From Fidelibacterota bacterium (GTDB lineage: Bacteria; Fidelibacterota; UBA8477; JABMPR01), in the NCBI GenBank assembly GCA_016844955.1, contig JAERTH010000060.1:34905-98904 (forward strand): a stretch of DNA of 64,000 nucleotides, read 5' to 3'. The notes below the pieces were generated by a model. The model searched no databases and was not told the DNA's origin. It saw nothing but the letters and a program-made list of their open reading frames with translations. Position 1 is the stretch's first letter; each line of letters starts with the position of its first letter. Position numbers and translations under genes: made by a program. Below, piece after piece: positions 44,104 through 53,742 of this stretch.

Positions 44104-46639
44104 ATTCAACCTCCTGAAGTCGTTTTTCCATACCGGACAGTTTCTCAGCCATCTCATCCAACTGCTTCTGCAATTTCTTGGATTCGGTACCAGGTCCAGC
44201 CGCCTGCAATTTTTGTATCTGTCGCTTAACCAGTGGATAATCCTGTACTGAAAGCCGGGTAAACATGGCTTCAAGGTAGGGCATGCCCTCACTAATTTTC
44301 CCGGCCCCCAGATTGCGTGCTGCGTTTACATGAACATAATAACTGGGGTCTTCTGTTGCCTCACAAATAGCCTGAGCGGCCTGCTTTTTCAAGTGGTCTG
44401 GCAGCCAATCTTTAATTCTTGCCAGGGCAGCCACTCGAGAAACTTTTTCCTCATAGAAGGTTACCGGTTTTTCCACCCCAGACAGGAGGCCAGACATGGC
44501 AGACTCAGACCTTGTTGAGCCAAGCCCCAGAAAGGCACCCGCTTTCACCAGGTTTCTCCATCCATCCTGCTTGGTATAACCTTCCAGCGTGGGAATATCA
44601 GCATCATTGCGCTGGAGCCCCAGACTTTCCAGCAGTGCCATCTGTCCCCGGTAAGGTAGATCTTTTTCATCAAGTTTAGCCAGGATAGCTTCTCGTAGCG
44701 CAGGGTGGCGATGTGCTCCACAAGCTCTGGCTGCTGCTTCAATGACCATTGCATCCTGTTCATCCAACAATAGTGCTGCCAGATGGGCATAGGCATAGTT
44801 GTTACCTACCTTTCCAAGAGCACGATAGGCATGAATGCGCAAGCCCCATCTTGTTTCCTGTTTGAGATACTCCCTGATGGCTTCAAGATTTTTGCGTTTA
44901 CCGGTTTTTGCAAGCTCACTAACCGCCTGCATGGTACTACGAACCGTTTTACTGTTCTCCAGAAGATGTCTTAATTTATCATCACCGGGGTTGAATTCGG
45001 ATTCAAATAATGCCTTCATGTCAGGATCCAGGATCAGGTGTTTGGGCTCATCCATTTTAATTTGAAACACCTGGGTCCCTTTACTCAGATGAACGGTTTC
45101 AAGCCCATCCTTGCCATCGGCCTCCTGCCATGCGATCTCCAGGTCCATCTCAAAACACTCAACACCTTTTTCTTTGTCGACTTGTTTCTGATCGAATGAA
45201 AATTTTCCAACGCCACGCTTTTTGTCATATTCAAAAGAAACTTTGAGGATGGGGTAGCCTTTTGATCGGAACCACATATCAAAAAAGCTGTCCAGGTTTA
45301 ACCCGGAGTGTTTTTCAATAGCTCGCTGAAAATCCAGAGTCTTCACAGTATGGCCCGCATATGTGTTCACATAATCCTGGACACCCAACCAGAATTTCTC
45401 ACTCCCAACCAGATGGCGGAGCATATGTAAACGCCAGGCGCCACCGGGATAAAGGTGCATATCAAACATGTTCCAACTGTGGTCATATTCACGGGTAATG
45501 ATAGGGCGAACATAGTTGTTTTTAGCTTCACCAATATAGCTGGCAGCCTCTTCAGCGAGTTGCCAGTCCATGGCATCTTTCCCTTGAGAATCCTCAAGCC
45601 AGACCGATTCAATGTAGGTGGCCCAACTTTCTTTGAGCCAGACATGGGCAAAATCATAGGAGACTACTGCATCACCAAAGTAGGAGTGGGACATCTCATG
45701 GACGTTAATTAGATCCATGATGTACTGCCACTCCCTGGCCATATTTTCATCAAGCATGAACTTGTCATCCCAGGTGACCAGCGAAATATTTTCCATGGCT
45801 CCCCCCACCTCGCGGCCGGCGACCTGGAAATATTTGGGATAAGGAAATTCCATACCCAATTTTTTCTCCATCCAGATCAACATTTCCCTGGTTGCGCCAA
45901 ATGTGCGTTTCAATTGCTCAGGTGTATACGACTTGTCCGCAAAATAAGCGATGGGCATATCACGCAGGGGCTCATCATGAAACTCTGAAAAATCACCAAT
46001 GGTAAAACAGGCGAGATAACTGGGGCAGGGATAGTCCAGCTTCCAGTGCGCAGTTTTCATTCCATCTTTGCTGGTTTCTGAGACCAGGGCACCATTGGCC
46101 AGAATGGTCAATGCCTCTGGGGCTGTGAGATAATACTCCATTTTTGAACGAACTGTCGGGAAATCCACACAGGGGAACCAATATCTCGCTCGTTCCGTCT
46201 CATTGTCTGTTATGGCATAGAAGGGTAACTCGGGACGGTCCTCATCAGGTTGGGAGAATTGTAGACCGGAGATCGGATCTTGAATGGAATATTCAATGTG
46301 GATGATGCGTTCATCCCCTGCTGACAGCTCAGTGTCAAAGTGAAGATTGATGATTTTTCCATCATAACTATAACTCAGATTAAGATCATTTTTGTCCTTT
46401 ACCTCAAGGTTTTCAAAATCCACGGCATCCAGACTGAGTGAGTCCACACCATCAACATTTGCCCGGATGGTTACCAAGGCGTACCCTGCGGCTGAACGTC
46501 CCTGGACATCAACAGTGAGATGAATCTCAGTGTGAATGGGTTCGATTTGGAGATGGGGTGCATAATTTTTTACAGCGCCACTCAGGGTGAAATCTCCAGA
46601 ACGTTGATGTTTGTGACTCAAAATTTGGTCATACTTCAT
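44093..46639 (-). CDS. M1-family aminopeptidase with C-terminal HEAT-like repeats
   Basis: An 848-residue zinc aminopeptidase. It has the substrate-binding GGAMENISLVTWDD, the zinc motif NVHEMSHSYFGDAV (HExxH form HEMSH) and the third ligand in WLKESWATYIESVW. After the catalytic domain (to about residue 440) comes a beta domain and a C-terminal series of HEAT/ARM-like helices (about 560-800), and a charged tail ends KKLQKQLDEMAEKLSG. No signal peptide is seen, so it is probably cytoplasmic. The upstream propeller-like protein gene ends 16 bases before it on the same strand. Confidence 0.93.
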   Translation of the reverse strand: MKYDQILSHKHQRSGDFTLSGAVKNYAPHLQIEPIHTEIHLTVDVQGRSAAGYALVTIRANVDGVDSLSLDAVDFENLEVKDKNDLNLSYSYDGKIINLHFDTELSAGDERIIHIEYSIQDPISGLQFSQPDEDRPELPFYAITDNETERARYWFPCVDFPTVRSKMEYYLTAPEALTILANGALVSETSKDGMKTAHWKLDYPCPSYLACFTIGDFSEFHDEPLRDMPIAYFADKSYTPEQLKRTFGATREMLIWMEKKLGMEFPYPKYFQVAGREVGGAMENISLVTWDDKFMLDENMAREWQYIMDLINVHEMSHSYFGDAVVSYDFAHVWLKESWATYIESVWLEDSQGKDAMDWQLAEEAASYIGEAKNNYVRPIITREYDHSWNMFDMHLYPGGAWRLHMLRHLVGSEKFWLGVQDYVNTYAGHTVKTLDFQRAIEKHSGLNLDSFFDMWFRSKGYPILKVSFEYDKKRGVGKFSFDQKQVDKEKGVECFEMDLEIAWQEADGKDGLETVHLSKGTQVFQIKMDEPKHLILDPDMKALFESEFNPGDDKLRHLLENSKTVRSTMQAVSELAKTGKRKNLEAIREYLKQETRWGLRIHAYRALGKVGNNYAYAHLAALLLDEQDAMVIEAAARACGAHRHPALREAILAKLDEKDLPYRGQMALLESLGLQRNDADIPTLEGYTKQDGWRNLVKAGAFLGLGSTRSESAMSGLLSGVEKPVTFYEEKVSRVAALARIKDWLPDHLKKQAAQAICEATEDPSYYVHVNAARNLGAGKISEGMPYLEAMFTRLSVQDYPLVKRQIQKLQAAGPGTESKKLQKQLDEMAEKLSGMEKRLQEVESEK

Positions 46640-46655
46640 ATTATTTCCTTACTGA

Positions 46656-47576
46656 TTACTTCTTGGAGAATGCGGACAGGGGGACTTCAAACCATTGGCG
46701 CTGTTCATTACTCACAATAAATGTTTTTGAATCTTTAAAACAAATCCCCTCGGCCTGATCGGCTTTCACCAGGTTGAATGTTCTGGGTTCCTGTACAAGA
46801 AAGTTATCCCCTTTTTGGGGAGCAGGAAAGTACCACAGTACAGAGGCCAATGGATTTTGCGCCAGGAGAACCATCCCGGATTCGTCCTGAGCAACATTGG
46901 CATCGGTAACCCAACCCCCAAGATCTTCTTTGCGCTGGATGAGCGTCAGTACATTTGATCTATCAGTGTAACGGGTGTCCATTATATATAGCTTGGTTGC
47001 AGGAGCTGGTCTGGAAATCTGCTGGTTCTTCCGATGCTTGGTCAAGAAATAGATCTTTCCCTGAAAAGTGAAAATGGCCTCACAGTCGTATTCCCACTCG
47101 CTGGCAGGATATTGTTTTTGATCTTCATATCTAACCGGATACCAAACCAGGGGTCGCATCTCATAAATAGCGTGGGGGTTTGGCTCTGGTAGGAGGTATA
47201 CACCGAGGTCACGGCGTGCATTCCCATTATTTCCAACATCACCAATGACAATGGTATCACCCAACATGGCTAGCGCTTCCCAGTCATGAAGGACAGCATC
47301 AAGAATTTTAATACCGGGATAGACCATGTCCTTATTCTTCTTGCCTTTATAACGTTTTTTCATGAAGTCGGGGATGATGATCTCACCCTTGCCATTCAAG
47401 GGAAAAAGGAATGGTTTATCTCCCGAGTCATTACAGACCCAGTATACATCTTCATAGGTCTGACTTTTGACAATGGCAGATTGCTCATCGATATGTGGAT
47501 GATCAATGGTACAAATTTGCTTTTGTCCAAACAAAATTGTGGCGAGTACGAGTGATGCAAAAAGGGTTCGAGTCAT
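46656..47576 (-). CDS. Secreted propeller-like protein of unknown function
   Basis: A 306-residue protein with a signal peptide (MTRTLFASLVLATILFGQ). The body has repeated beta-strand blocks such as DVYWVCNDSGDKPFLFPL, DWEALAMLGDTIVIGDVGNNG, REDLGGW-type KEDLGGWVTDANVAQ and ADQAEGICFKDSKTFIVSNEQ, like the esterase/phytase-like or SdiA-regulated beta-propeller families. No catalytic residues could be assigned. It leads the run that continues with the M1 aminopeptidase, HMA-like lipoprotein and class V aminotransferase. Confidence 0.7.
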   Translation of the reverse strand: MTRTLFASLVLATILFGQKQICTIDHPHIDEQSAIVKSQTYEDVYWVCNDSGDKPFLFPLNGKGEIIIPDFMKKRYKGKKNKDMVYPGIKILDAVLHDWEALAMLGDTIVIGDVGNNGNARRDLGVYLLPEPNPHAIYEMRPLVWYPVRYEDQKQYPASEWEYDCEAIFTFQGKIYFLTKHRKNQQISRPAPATKLYIMDTRYTDRSNVLTLIQRKEDLGGWVTDANVAQDESGMVLLAQNPLASVLWYFPAPQKGDNFLVQEPRTFNLVKADQAEGICFKDSKTFIVSNEQRQWFEVPLSAFSKK

Positions 47577-47651
47577 TTATTTTCCTGGCCTCACGGCACT
47601 TATTAAAGAACTGGATTAGTAGCGAAAATCAGTTCGCGATGATTCTGAAAG

Positions 47652-48626
47652 ATGTTAAATACGGACATGAGTGCAAATTCAACAACTGATACTGGAAATC
47701 AAGCAAAAATCTGGCTTAACCGCCGTTATCATAACTACAATTACTACCTCCAAAATCTCTATGGAGAGAAGATTCGCAAGGTCTCACTACATGGTGGTTT
47801 TACCTGTCCCAACCGGGATGGCTCAAAAGGTCGGGGTGGTTGTATTTACTGCAACAATGACAGCTTCGTCCCCCACTACATCAACAAGGACATGTCCATC
47901 CCGAAGCAGATGGATGCTTCCATCCCCTTTATGCTGGATCGTTATGCCGTTGATAAATTCATCGCCTACTTTCAGGCCTATTCAAATACCTATGACGAAT
48001 TAGACAAATTGAAGCGCATGTATGAGGAAGCCATCAATTTTCCCAATGTGGTCGGCCTGGATATAGGAACCCGTAGTGATTGTGTAGATGAAGCACTGCT
48101 GGAGTATCTCGCCCAACTCAATGAGAAAGTGAATGTCACCCTGGAATATGGGATAGAATCCATTCATGATGACACATTGACCTGGATGAATCGAGGTCAT
48201 AATTATGAGTCTGTCGTTAAGGCTGTGGAGTTGACCAAATCCTATGGAATTAAAGTAGCCGGACATATCATCCTGGGTTTTCCAGTTGAAACAAAAGAGA
48301 TGATGATTCAGACCGGTATGGCAGCCAATTCACTTGAATTGGATTTCCTTAAAATCCATCAATTACATGTGGTGAAAGGGACTGTTCTGGCAAAACGATA
48401 CGCGGATGAGCCCTTCCCCATCTTCCAGGCTGACGAATACATCGAGCTGGTGGTTGATATCCTGGAGCGTTTGAATCCGGAACTTGTTATCCAACGACTA
48501 TTTGGTGATGCCCCTGATGAAATCCTCATTGCACCTAGATGGGGCTATAATATTCCCAAGTTGACCCACCTTATGGATCTGGAGCTTAAGCATCGAGATA
48601 CCTGGCAGGGTAAAAAGTATAGCTAA
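47652..48626 (+). CDS. TIGR01212-family radical SAM protein (YhcC-like)
   Basis: A 324-residue radical SAM protein. The cluster motif is in FTCPNRDGSKGRGGCIYCNN, with the cysteine spacing typical of YhcC/TIGR01212 rather than the simple CxxxCxxC. Other family blocks are DIGTRSDCVDEALLEYLA, LEYGIESIHDDTLTWMNRGH and GHIILGFPVETKEMM. The substrate is not known; related proteins modify tRNA. The ATG at 47652 is used, and an ATG five codons later is possible. It diverges from the propeller-like gene. Confidence 0.92.
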   Translation: MLNTDMSANSTTDTGNQAKIWLNRRYHNYNYYLQNLYGEKIRKVSLHGGFTCPNRDGSKGRGGCIYCNNDSFVPHYINKDMSIPKQMDASIPFMLDRYAVDKFIAYFQAYSNTYDELDKLKRMYEEAINFPNVVGLDIGTRSDCVDEALLEYLAQLNEKVNVTLEYGIESIHDDTLTWMNRGHNYESVVKAVELTKSYGIKVAGHIILGFPVETKEMMIQTGMAANSLELDFLKIHQLHVVKGTVLAKRYADEPFPIFQADEYIELVVDILERLNPELVIQRLFGDAPDEILIAPRWGYNIPKLTHLMDLELKHRDTWQGKKYS

Positions 48627-48697
48627 ATCTAAATCAGTTTGTTTACCGCCAGTACTTTTCTCTAACGCTTCAGTTTAATTTGATTAGATTGAATTCA

Positions 48698-50530
48698 ATG
48701 AGAACTTCAGGGGGAATACTTCAAAGTGTAACTGGTTTTTGGGTATTTATGCTAATACTTCCGCTTTTCTATTTTTCCTGCGAAACCAACTTCGAGCCAT
48801 CTGGTGAGAATTTTATTGAAATTGATACATCCCAGGATATTCGGGCCAGTGTTTTTCTCTCTCACCCCGATACGCTAGGTTTACTGATTATTGAAGATCA
48901 GATTGACATAACTTACAGTCTGGATATTGGCTCACTGAGAATATATGAAGTAAAAATCTTCCTTGATTCACTGCCGCTCCACACAGGCAACTCAACATCC
49001 GGTACCTTTTACTATGACCCCAATCAATTCTCTGATGGTTTCCACACATTGCGCATAGATTTTATCACGAGTTCAGGATCAGGCAGCCTGGCAGATATTT
49101 CCGGTGCGGAAGGCTTCCAGATTTATCAGGAATGGGGAGTGATAAATATATCCAACGCCACCCCAGACCCGCTGGAAGTACTCCGTGTTTATCCTAGCCG
49201 GGGACAACTGCAGATTGAATGGGAGAAGTATGACCGTTTGAACTTTGGTAGCTACGAACTTCTGAGCAGCCGCGCATTGGGGGCAACCCACTGGCCAGAG
49301 GACACTACATTTATTGATCCCTATTATATCGGCGGGGAGATATCGTACAGGGTACAGATCACCACTTCGGCTGGGAGCACTCTTGGACCCAGATTCACCT
49401 ATTCCAGTCCCGTCCCCGGATTGATAGGTTTTGAACAGGTCGAACCAAATTCTATAAAATTAAGATGGAGTAAATGTGCCTTTCCGGGTAATTTTGGTAG
49501 ATATGCGGCTGCGGTTCAAGACTTAAATTCTCAAACTTTCTCAAATATTGATGATACCAGCGCCATCTTTGAAAATGTGCCCTTTGGTGAAAGCCTCTAC
49601 TCCGTCATCTATACATTTCCAGATGCCAACGATGACTGGTTCGAATACTATAAGAACGATGGTGAAAACATCATTTGGAGTGGAACAAAGATTGGAATCT
49701 CATCCAGAGAGGCAGTTTATATCCCTGATAATGATAGACTATACTTAATAAAGTCCGGGAGTATCAATCGACTCAATGGAAGCACAATGGCGTTGGAATC
49801 TACACATTCCTTTCCAGCAAGCTACGGTGCTGATATATCCATGGACGGCAGTCATATTGCCATCAGGCAATACAAAAGAATTTCCCGTTTGGATCCCACA
49901 AGCCTGGAACCAATAACTGAGCTTGATCTCGAATCATTACTGGGCTGGATTCCGGAGATCAGTGCCCTGGCTGTGGCAAATGGGGACTTGCTCTTTTTTG
50001 CAGCCCAGAATACCGCGAATACAGACGGCATTAAAGTCTTCGCCCTCGATATGGCCCAGGAAATCATACTTGATAGCATCCTGGTCTCCACCCCGGAAAA
50101 CTATACGGATGCAATGCAATGTACTCAAGATGGTGCCTATGTAGCCTATGACTATGAAATGTTCCAATTCACTGGTTCTCAGTTCAGTCGTCATTCAAAT
50201 AGATATAATGCAGAATACTTGCGATTTCTGCCCAATAGTGAGCAGTTCCACTACACCTTTATCTCTGAGCCGGTCAAATTATTTGATATATCTACACTTA
50301 CTTCCAGCGTTACTTTCGGCGGGAGTAGCGCAATCTCACCAACACTGGATCCGGTGACGGAGTATCTTGGATACTATGCCTGGCAATCTGGTTTATACAA
50401 GATTTACGAATCAGCCACCGGTGATTTTGTGGATCAGTTTCCTGCTAAAATTTCTACATCCGGCCATATTACATTATTCAACAATAAAGTGATCAGCTCA
50501 GCGGGATTCATGAGAAATGCTTTTGACTAG
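48698..50530 (+). CDS. Large lipoprotein with Fn3-like and propeller-like regions
   Basis: A 610-residue protein with signal peptide and lipobox FYFSC. Residues about 30-130 look like an immunoglobulin-like strand domain, about 150-310 like two fibronectin type III domains (LEVLRVYPSRGQLQIEWEKYD, IGFEQVEPNSIKLRWSKC), and about 320-600 like a beta-propeller (VYIPDNDRLYLIKSGSINRLN, GADISMDGSHIAIRQYKR). An ATG at 48698 is preferred; a TTG six codons earlier is in frame. The 3' end overlaps the next gene by 14 bases. No known family was recognised, and no function is claimed. Confidence 0.7.
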   Translation: MRTSGGILQSVTGFWVFMLILPLFYFSCETNFEPSGENFIEIDTSQDIRASVFLSHPDTLGLLIIEDQIDITYSLDIGSLRIYEVKIFLDSLPLHTGNSTSGTFYYDPNQFSDGFHTLRIDFITSSGSGSLADISGAEGFQIYQEWGVINISNATPDPLEVLRVYPSRGQLQIEWEKYDRLNFGSYELLSSRALGATHWPEDTTFIDPYYIGGEISYRVQITTSAGSTLGPRFTYSSPVPGLIGFEQVEPNSIKLRWSKCAFPGNFGRYAAAVQDLNSQTFSNIDDTSAIFENVPFGESLYSVIYTFPDANDDWFEYYKNDGENIIWSGTKIGISSREAVYIPDNDRLYLIKSGSINRLNGSTMALESTHSFPASYGADISMDGSHIAIRQYKRISRLDPTSLEPITELDLESLLGWIPEISALAVANGDLLFFAAQNTANTDGIKVFALDMAQEIILDSILVSTPENYTDAMQCTQDGAYVAYDYEMFQFTGSQFSRHSNRYNAEYLRFLPNSEQFHYTFISEPVKLFDISTLTSSVTFGGSSAISPTLDPVTEYLGYYAWQSGLYKIYESATGDFVDQFPAKISTSGHITLFNNKVISSAGFMRNAFD

Positions 50531-51257
50531 ACCACTCAGACAAATCGCCATACTATTGTTTCTTAGCGCGATCTGCGCCCATGGTGAAGAGACTCAATAC
50601 AGATATTCGTTTGAGGTCTTAGGAGGGCATAACTCGTATTTAAAGATGCAATCAATGCTCGAATTTGAGGACTTTATAGTTGCTGACTACACCGAGCTTG
50701 GAATTCCGGCAAAAGTGGTTCAATCCTTTCCCGCAGCACCTTCGTTTCGGATGCGATTCCTCATGCATTTTCAAAAACAGTCTGTCGGATTGGCCTACTC
50801 TCGTTCAGGCACAGGGGGCCGGATTAATTATGCTGACTATTCAGGGAATGTCACCGCTGACTATATTTTGTTCAATAGTAACTATAGATTCGTTGTAAGA
50901 ACCCTTAACCTTGGTCGTCCAAACTTCAGAGTATTTCAAGCTACGCAGGTGGGGGTGAAAAAATCGATTCTGAGACTGAATGAAAGTATTCAAATTTGGG
51001 ATGAAAAAGAGTCAGGAACTTTTACGGTAGAGAGTCTCTCCTATTGTATTGAGCCAGGTATAGAAGTTGAGAAACCAATTTGGGGGGGAGTCAGCCTGGG
51101 ATTGTACGCCGGTGCGGATTTTATTGTATTCGCAGCTCCTTTTCACCTGCCAGGGAATAAGGACGCAAAAATGTCCCTGGGAGACCGAGAGCTTATCACT
51201 CCAGACTGGATTGAATTTCAGGTAGCCATCAAACTCATTGTGGTATCATTTAACTGA
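50517..51257 (+). CDS. Putative outer-membrane beta-barrel protein
   Basis: A 246-residue protein with a signal peptide (LRQIAILLFLSAICAHG) and alternating strands rich in aromatic residues and glycine, such as FRMRFLMHFQKQSVGLAYSR and VSLGLYAGADFIVFAAPF, ending EFQVAIKLIVVSFN with an amphipathic last strand. This looks like a small barrel of the OmpA/Omp-b-brl kind, but no named family is assigned. It overlaps the upstream lipoprotein gene by 14 bases, so they are probably partners at the outer membrane. Confidence 0.65.
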   Translation: MLLTRPLRQIAILLFLSAICAHGEETQYRYSFEVLGGHNSYLKMQSMLEFEDFIVADYTELGIPAKVVQSFPAAPSFRMRFLMHFQKQSVGLAYSRSGTGGRINYADYSGNVTADYILFNSNYRFVVRTLNLGRPNFRVFQATQVGVKKSILRLNESIQIWDEKESGTFTVESLSYCIEPGIEVEKPIWGGVSLGLYAGADFIVFAAPFHLPGNKDAKMSLGDRELITPDWIEFQVAIKLIVVSFN

Positions 51258-51311
51258 GGCCCGCTTTCTGATTAATTCGCCATCCAACCCTGAACCTTTT
51301 ATCGCAACAAA

Positions 51312-51632
51312 TTATCTGCTGAGAAAAACACCAACCAGAACCAGAAAACCAACCAGTAAAAGCCCAAAACCAGTCAACATGGCTACCTTTCGCTGTTTCA
51401 GCTCCCCTTCATTCAGAGATCTGATTTTCCCTTCAGTTTTGTGTTTTGCTTCTTGAGCGGCTCCTATGCCAGCGCCGATTGCGACCCCAATAGGTAAACC
51501 AATACCCATGAAAGCAAGGTTACCTATGGCAATGGCAAATGCGACTCCCAGCCCTGATCCAATGGCTGCTCCAATCCCGATCCACATCCCAGTGAAATGA
51601 CCTTCAGGATATTTCTTATCCAATTCATTCAT
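51312..51632 (-). CDS. Small glycine-zipper membrane protein
   Basis: A 106-residue protein with a glycine-rich hydrophobic stretch (MWIGIGAAIGSGLGVAFAIA, IGLPIGVAIGAGIGAAQEA) and a C-terminal membrane segment (about residues 85-104). Glycine-zipper patterns like this occur in small inner-membrane stress proteins. The family is not identified. A T-rich spacer and the convergent barrel gene lie on one side; the FabL-like gene diverges on the other. Confidence 0.65.
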   Translation of the reverse strand: MNELDKKYPEGHFTGMWIGIGAAIGSGLGVAFAIAIGNLAFMGIGLPIGVAIGAGIGAAQEAKHKTEGKIRSLNEGELKQRKVAMLTGFGLLLVGFLVLVGVFLSR

Positions 51633-51859
51633 AATTTGACCTCTCAGTCGATTTGTGATGAGCGTGAATGTATAAACAATTGGGGTAGCGTGAAATCGAA
51701 ATCACCCTGGAATGCGAATAGCAACGGCACAATTCGCTTTAAAAGAAAACCCCTGCAAGACTTCATGACTATATATATCATAAATAAAACACTTTGCATC
51801 AGAAGGCTCAAATCTATATTCACCGTCAGATTTGAGCAGGACTTATGAAAGGAAGACAT

Positions 51860-52645
51860 ATGCAAAAGTGGGCACTAATTTTGGGGGCATCAAGTGGATT
51901 CGGAGGAGCTATTTCTCGGAAACTTGCCGCTCATGGATATAATATTTTTGGGGTACATCTAGACCGAAAAGCAACCATGCACAATGTAGACGCAATTAAG
52001 GCGGACATTGAAGCCGCGGGTGCAAAATCAGTCTTTTTTAATATTAATGCCGCAGACACCAGGGCCAGAAAAGAAGCCATCAGGGTAATGGAGGAGAACT
52101 TTGCTGAGGAAGCCGGTGAAGTTCAGCTCCTGGTACACTCCCTGGCTTTTGGGACACTACTTCCAGTGGTTTACAATCCTGGACCAGGTGGCGTGGTGCA
52201 TAAAAACCAGATGGATATGACTCTTGATGTTATGGCGCATTCCCTGATTTACTGGACACAGGATGTTGTGGGTCACAAACTCATGAAAGAGGGTGGTCAT
52301 ATCTTCTGTATGACCAGTTCTGGTGGGCATACTGCCTGGCCAAACTATGGTGCAGTTTCAGCAGCCAAGGCTGCCATGGAAGCTCATACGCGTCAAATCG
52401 CATTTGAGCTCGCTCCAAAAAAAATTGCTGCCAATGCCTTGCGAGCAGGTGTCACAGATACACCAGCCCTAAGAAAGATTCCCGGTAATGAGCAGATGAT
52501 TGCCCGGGCACTCCAGGCTAACCCTGGTGGTCGTCTGACGACTCCAGAGGATGTTGCTGAAGCGGTACTCACCTTTGCCGGTATGAGTACCTGGATCACT
52601 GGAAATATCATTGGTATTGATGGTGGTGAGGACAACGCTGGTTAA
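51860..52645 (+). CDS. FabL-like enoyl-[ACP] reductase, SDR superfamily
   Basis: A 261-residue short-chain dehydrogenase/reductase. The nucleotide motif is LGASSGFGGAI near the N-terminus. The catalytic residues have the spacing Y-x6-K (NYGAVSAAKAAMEAHTR) seen in enoyl-ACP reductases rather than the usual SDR YxxxK. The middle VHSLAFGTLLP and the C-terminal NPGGRLTTPEDVAEAVLTFA and GNIIGIDGG fit FabL. It may carry out the last reduction of fatty acid elongation. The ATG at 51860 has an AAGGAAG site; an ATG five codons earlier is possible. A strong terminator follows. Confidence 0.83.
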   Translation: MQKWALILGASSGFGGAISRKLAAHGYNIFGVHLDRKATMHNVDAIKADIEAAGAKSVFFNINAADTRARKEAIRVMEENFAEEAGEVQLLVHSLAFGTLLPVVYNPGPGGVVHKNQMDMTLDVMAHSLIYWTQDVVGHKLMKEGGHIFCMTSSGGHTAWPNYGAVSAAKAAMEAHTRQIAFELAPKKIAANALRAGVTDTPALRKIPGNEQMIARALQANPGGRLTTPEDVAEAVLTFAGMSTWITGNIIGIDGGEDNAG

Positions 52646-52675
52646 AATATCTGACCTGGATAGATACTCATAATG

Positions 52676-52715
52676 AAAAAGCTGGGGTGTTCGAATGAAC
52701 ATCCCAGCTTTTTTC
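52676..52715 (+). terminator. Rho-independent terminator of the FabL-like gene
   Basis: AAAAAGCTGGG...GTTC pairs with GAAC...CCCAGCTTTTTT and is followed by a T-run, about 30 bases after the stop codon. It may also serve the convergent Bor-like gene. Confidence 0.9.
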
Positions 52716-52732
52716 ATTAGCTGTATGTAATA

Positions 52733-53023
52733 CTATTTTGTCACAGTGACAGTTCTTGAACTCACAGTTACATAAGAGGCCGGTATACCAATAATGATAT
52801 CCAACCCTGATGTCTGAGTTTGAATCTGATAATCAGCAGCTCCACCAGCCATAGCCCCTGTATCTACCGAATTAAGTGGAACAAGTCCAAATAGGATGAA
52901 CCATTGGCGGGCTGTTTCAGTCTGACCCGTTTGAGGGCCATTCCCAACCGTGTGAACGTGGGTTGAACAACTGATCATTACCATGGAGAAAACAACCAAT
53001 AGAACGACAAGAACCTTCTTCAT
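52733..53023 (-). CDS. Bor-family lipoprotein
   Basis: A 96-residue lipoprotein with signal and lipobox MVMISC. The mature part matches the small Bor/Iss pattern: an early THVHTVG, then RQWFILFGLVPLNSVDTGAMAGG and a Q-T-rich strand, ending IGIPASYVTVSSRTVTV. Bor of phage lambda confers serum resistance; members in free-living bacteria have no tested role. The gene follows the next lipoprotein gene (53026-53619) with two bases between, and the pair may be one operon. Confidence 0.72.
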   Translation of the reverse strand: MKKVLVVLLVVFSMVMISCSTHVHTVGNGPQTGQTETARQWFILFGLVPLNSVDTGAMAGGAADYQIQTQTSGLDIIIGIPASYVTVSSRTVTVTK

Positions 53024-53025
53024 TT

Positions 53026-53619
53026 TTACTCCTTTGTATGTTTAGGGAGAATACTCCCGATTGTTGATTGTACATGTTCGATTTGTGCTTCATATAGATT
53101 TCCAGGAATGAAATAATCAATCTGGAACACCGCTTTTTCGAATAAGAGAAACAGTTTAAAGGTGACGTATTCAGGTGAAGTGATAATAAACTGCAAAGTA
53201 CGTATTCCGTTTATGGACAGTTTATCCCGGTGTACAGAATTGGTATGAAAAGACTCCTTCAGCCGCTCCAAATAATCATCCGTAAATATCATGTTAGTAT
53301 CCCGTGGATTAAGCAGCTGGGAAATCATGATAACAGAGCCCGCTTGAGATTGCGATAATCGTCTAAGCTCAAGTTTTGTGAAAGCATTGGTGTCAGCGGC
53401 CATAGAAGCATTAACATTAGCCACATCGAGAGAGTCTGCGTCCTGCATGTCAAGTGGCGTCTGCATGGAAAAGGGCAACTGCCTGAGAATTGGTGCTTCT
53501 TTCAGCAACTCCTGATTTACATCAAAACTTACGGGTTCATATTCATCCTGATTTTCTGGTGCACAAGCAAAAACCAGGATGCAAAGCGTGATCACCAATA
53601 TTGATATTCTTTTTAGCAA
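53026..53619 (-). CDS. Lipoprotein of unknown function
   Basis: A 197-residue protein with a signal peptide and lipobox LVFAC. The mature part has a Q/L-rich helix region (LEAPILRQLPFS-type), and a C-terminal alpha/beta part (INGIRTLQFIITSPEYVTFKLF, FQIDYFIPGNLYEAQIEHVQ). This resembles proteins with a PsbP/MOG1-like fold, but that is a guess. The TTG at 53619 is preferred because a GGGGGA site lies just upstream; a GTG at 53640 has no ribosome site. It is directly upstream of the Bor-like gene. Confidence 0.65.
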   Translation of the reverse strand: MLKRISILVITLCILVFACAPENQDEYEPVSFDVNQELLKEAPILRQLPFSMQTPLDMQDADSLDVANVNASMAADTNAFTKLELRRLSQSQAGSVIMISQLLNPRDTNMIFTDDYLERLKESFHTNSVHRDKLSINGIRTLQFIITSPEYVTFKLFLLFEKAVFQIDYFIPGNLYEAQIEHVQSTIGSILPKHTKE

Positions 53620-53742
53620 ATTTCCCCCAGAATCAGCCACAAGTAGTAACTGAGTGATTAGGATTTCTTGGCCGCTTTTAAGTATACTTCAGGTGTAAAA
53701 CTAAGCTTTCACACTGTAAAAGGAATTGATTTCTAGCACGAA

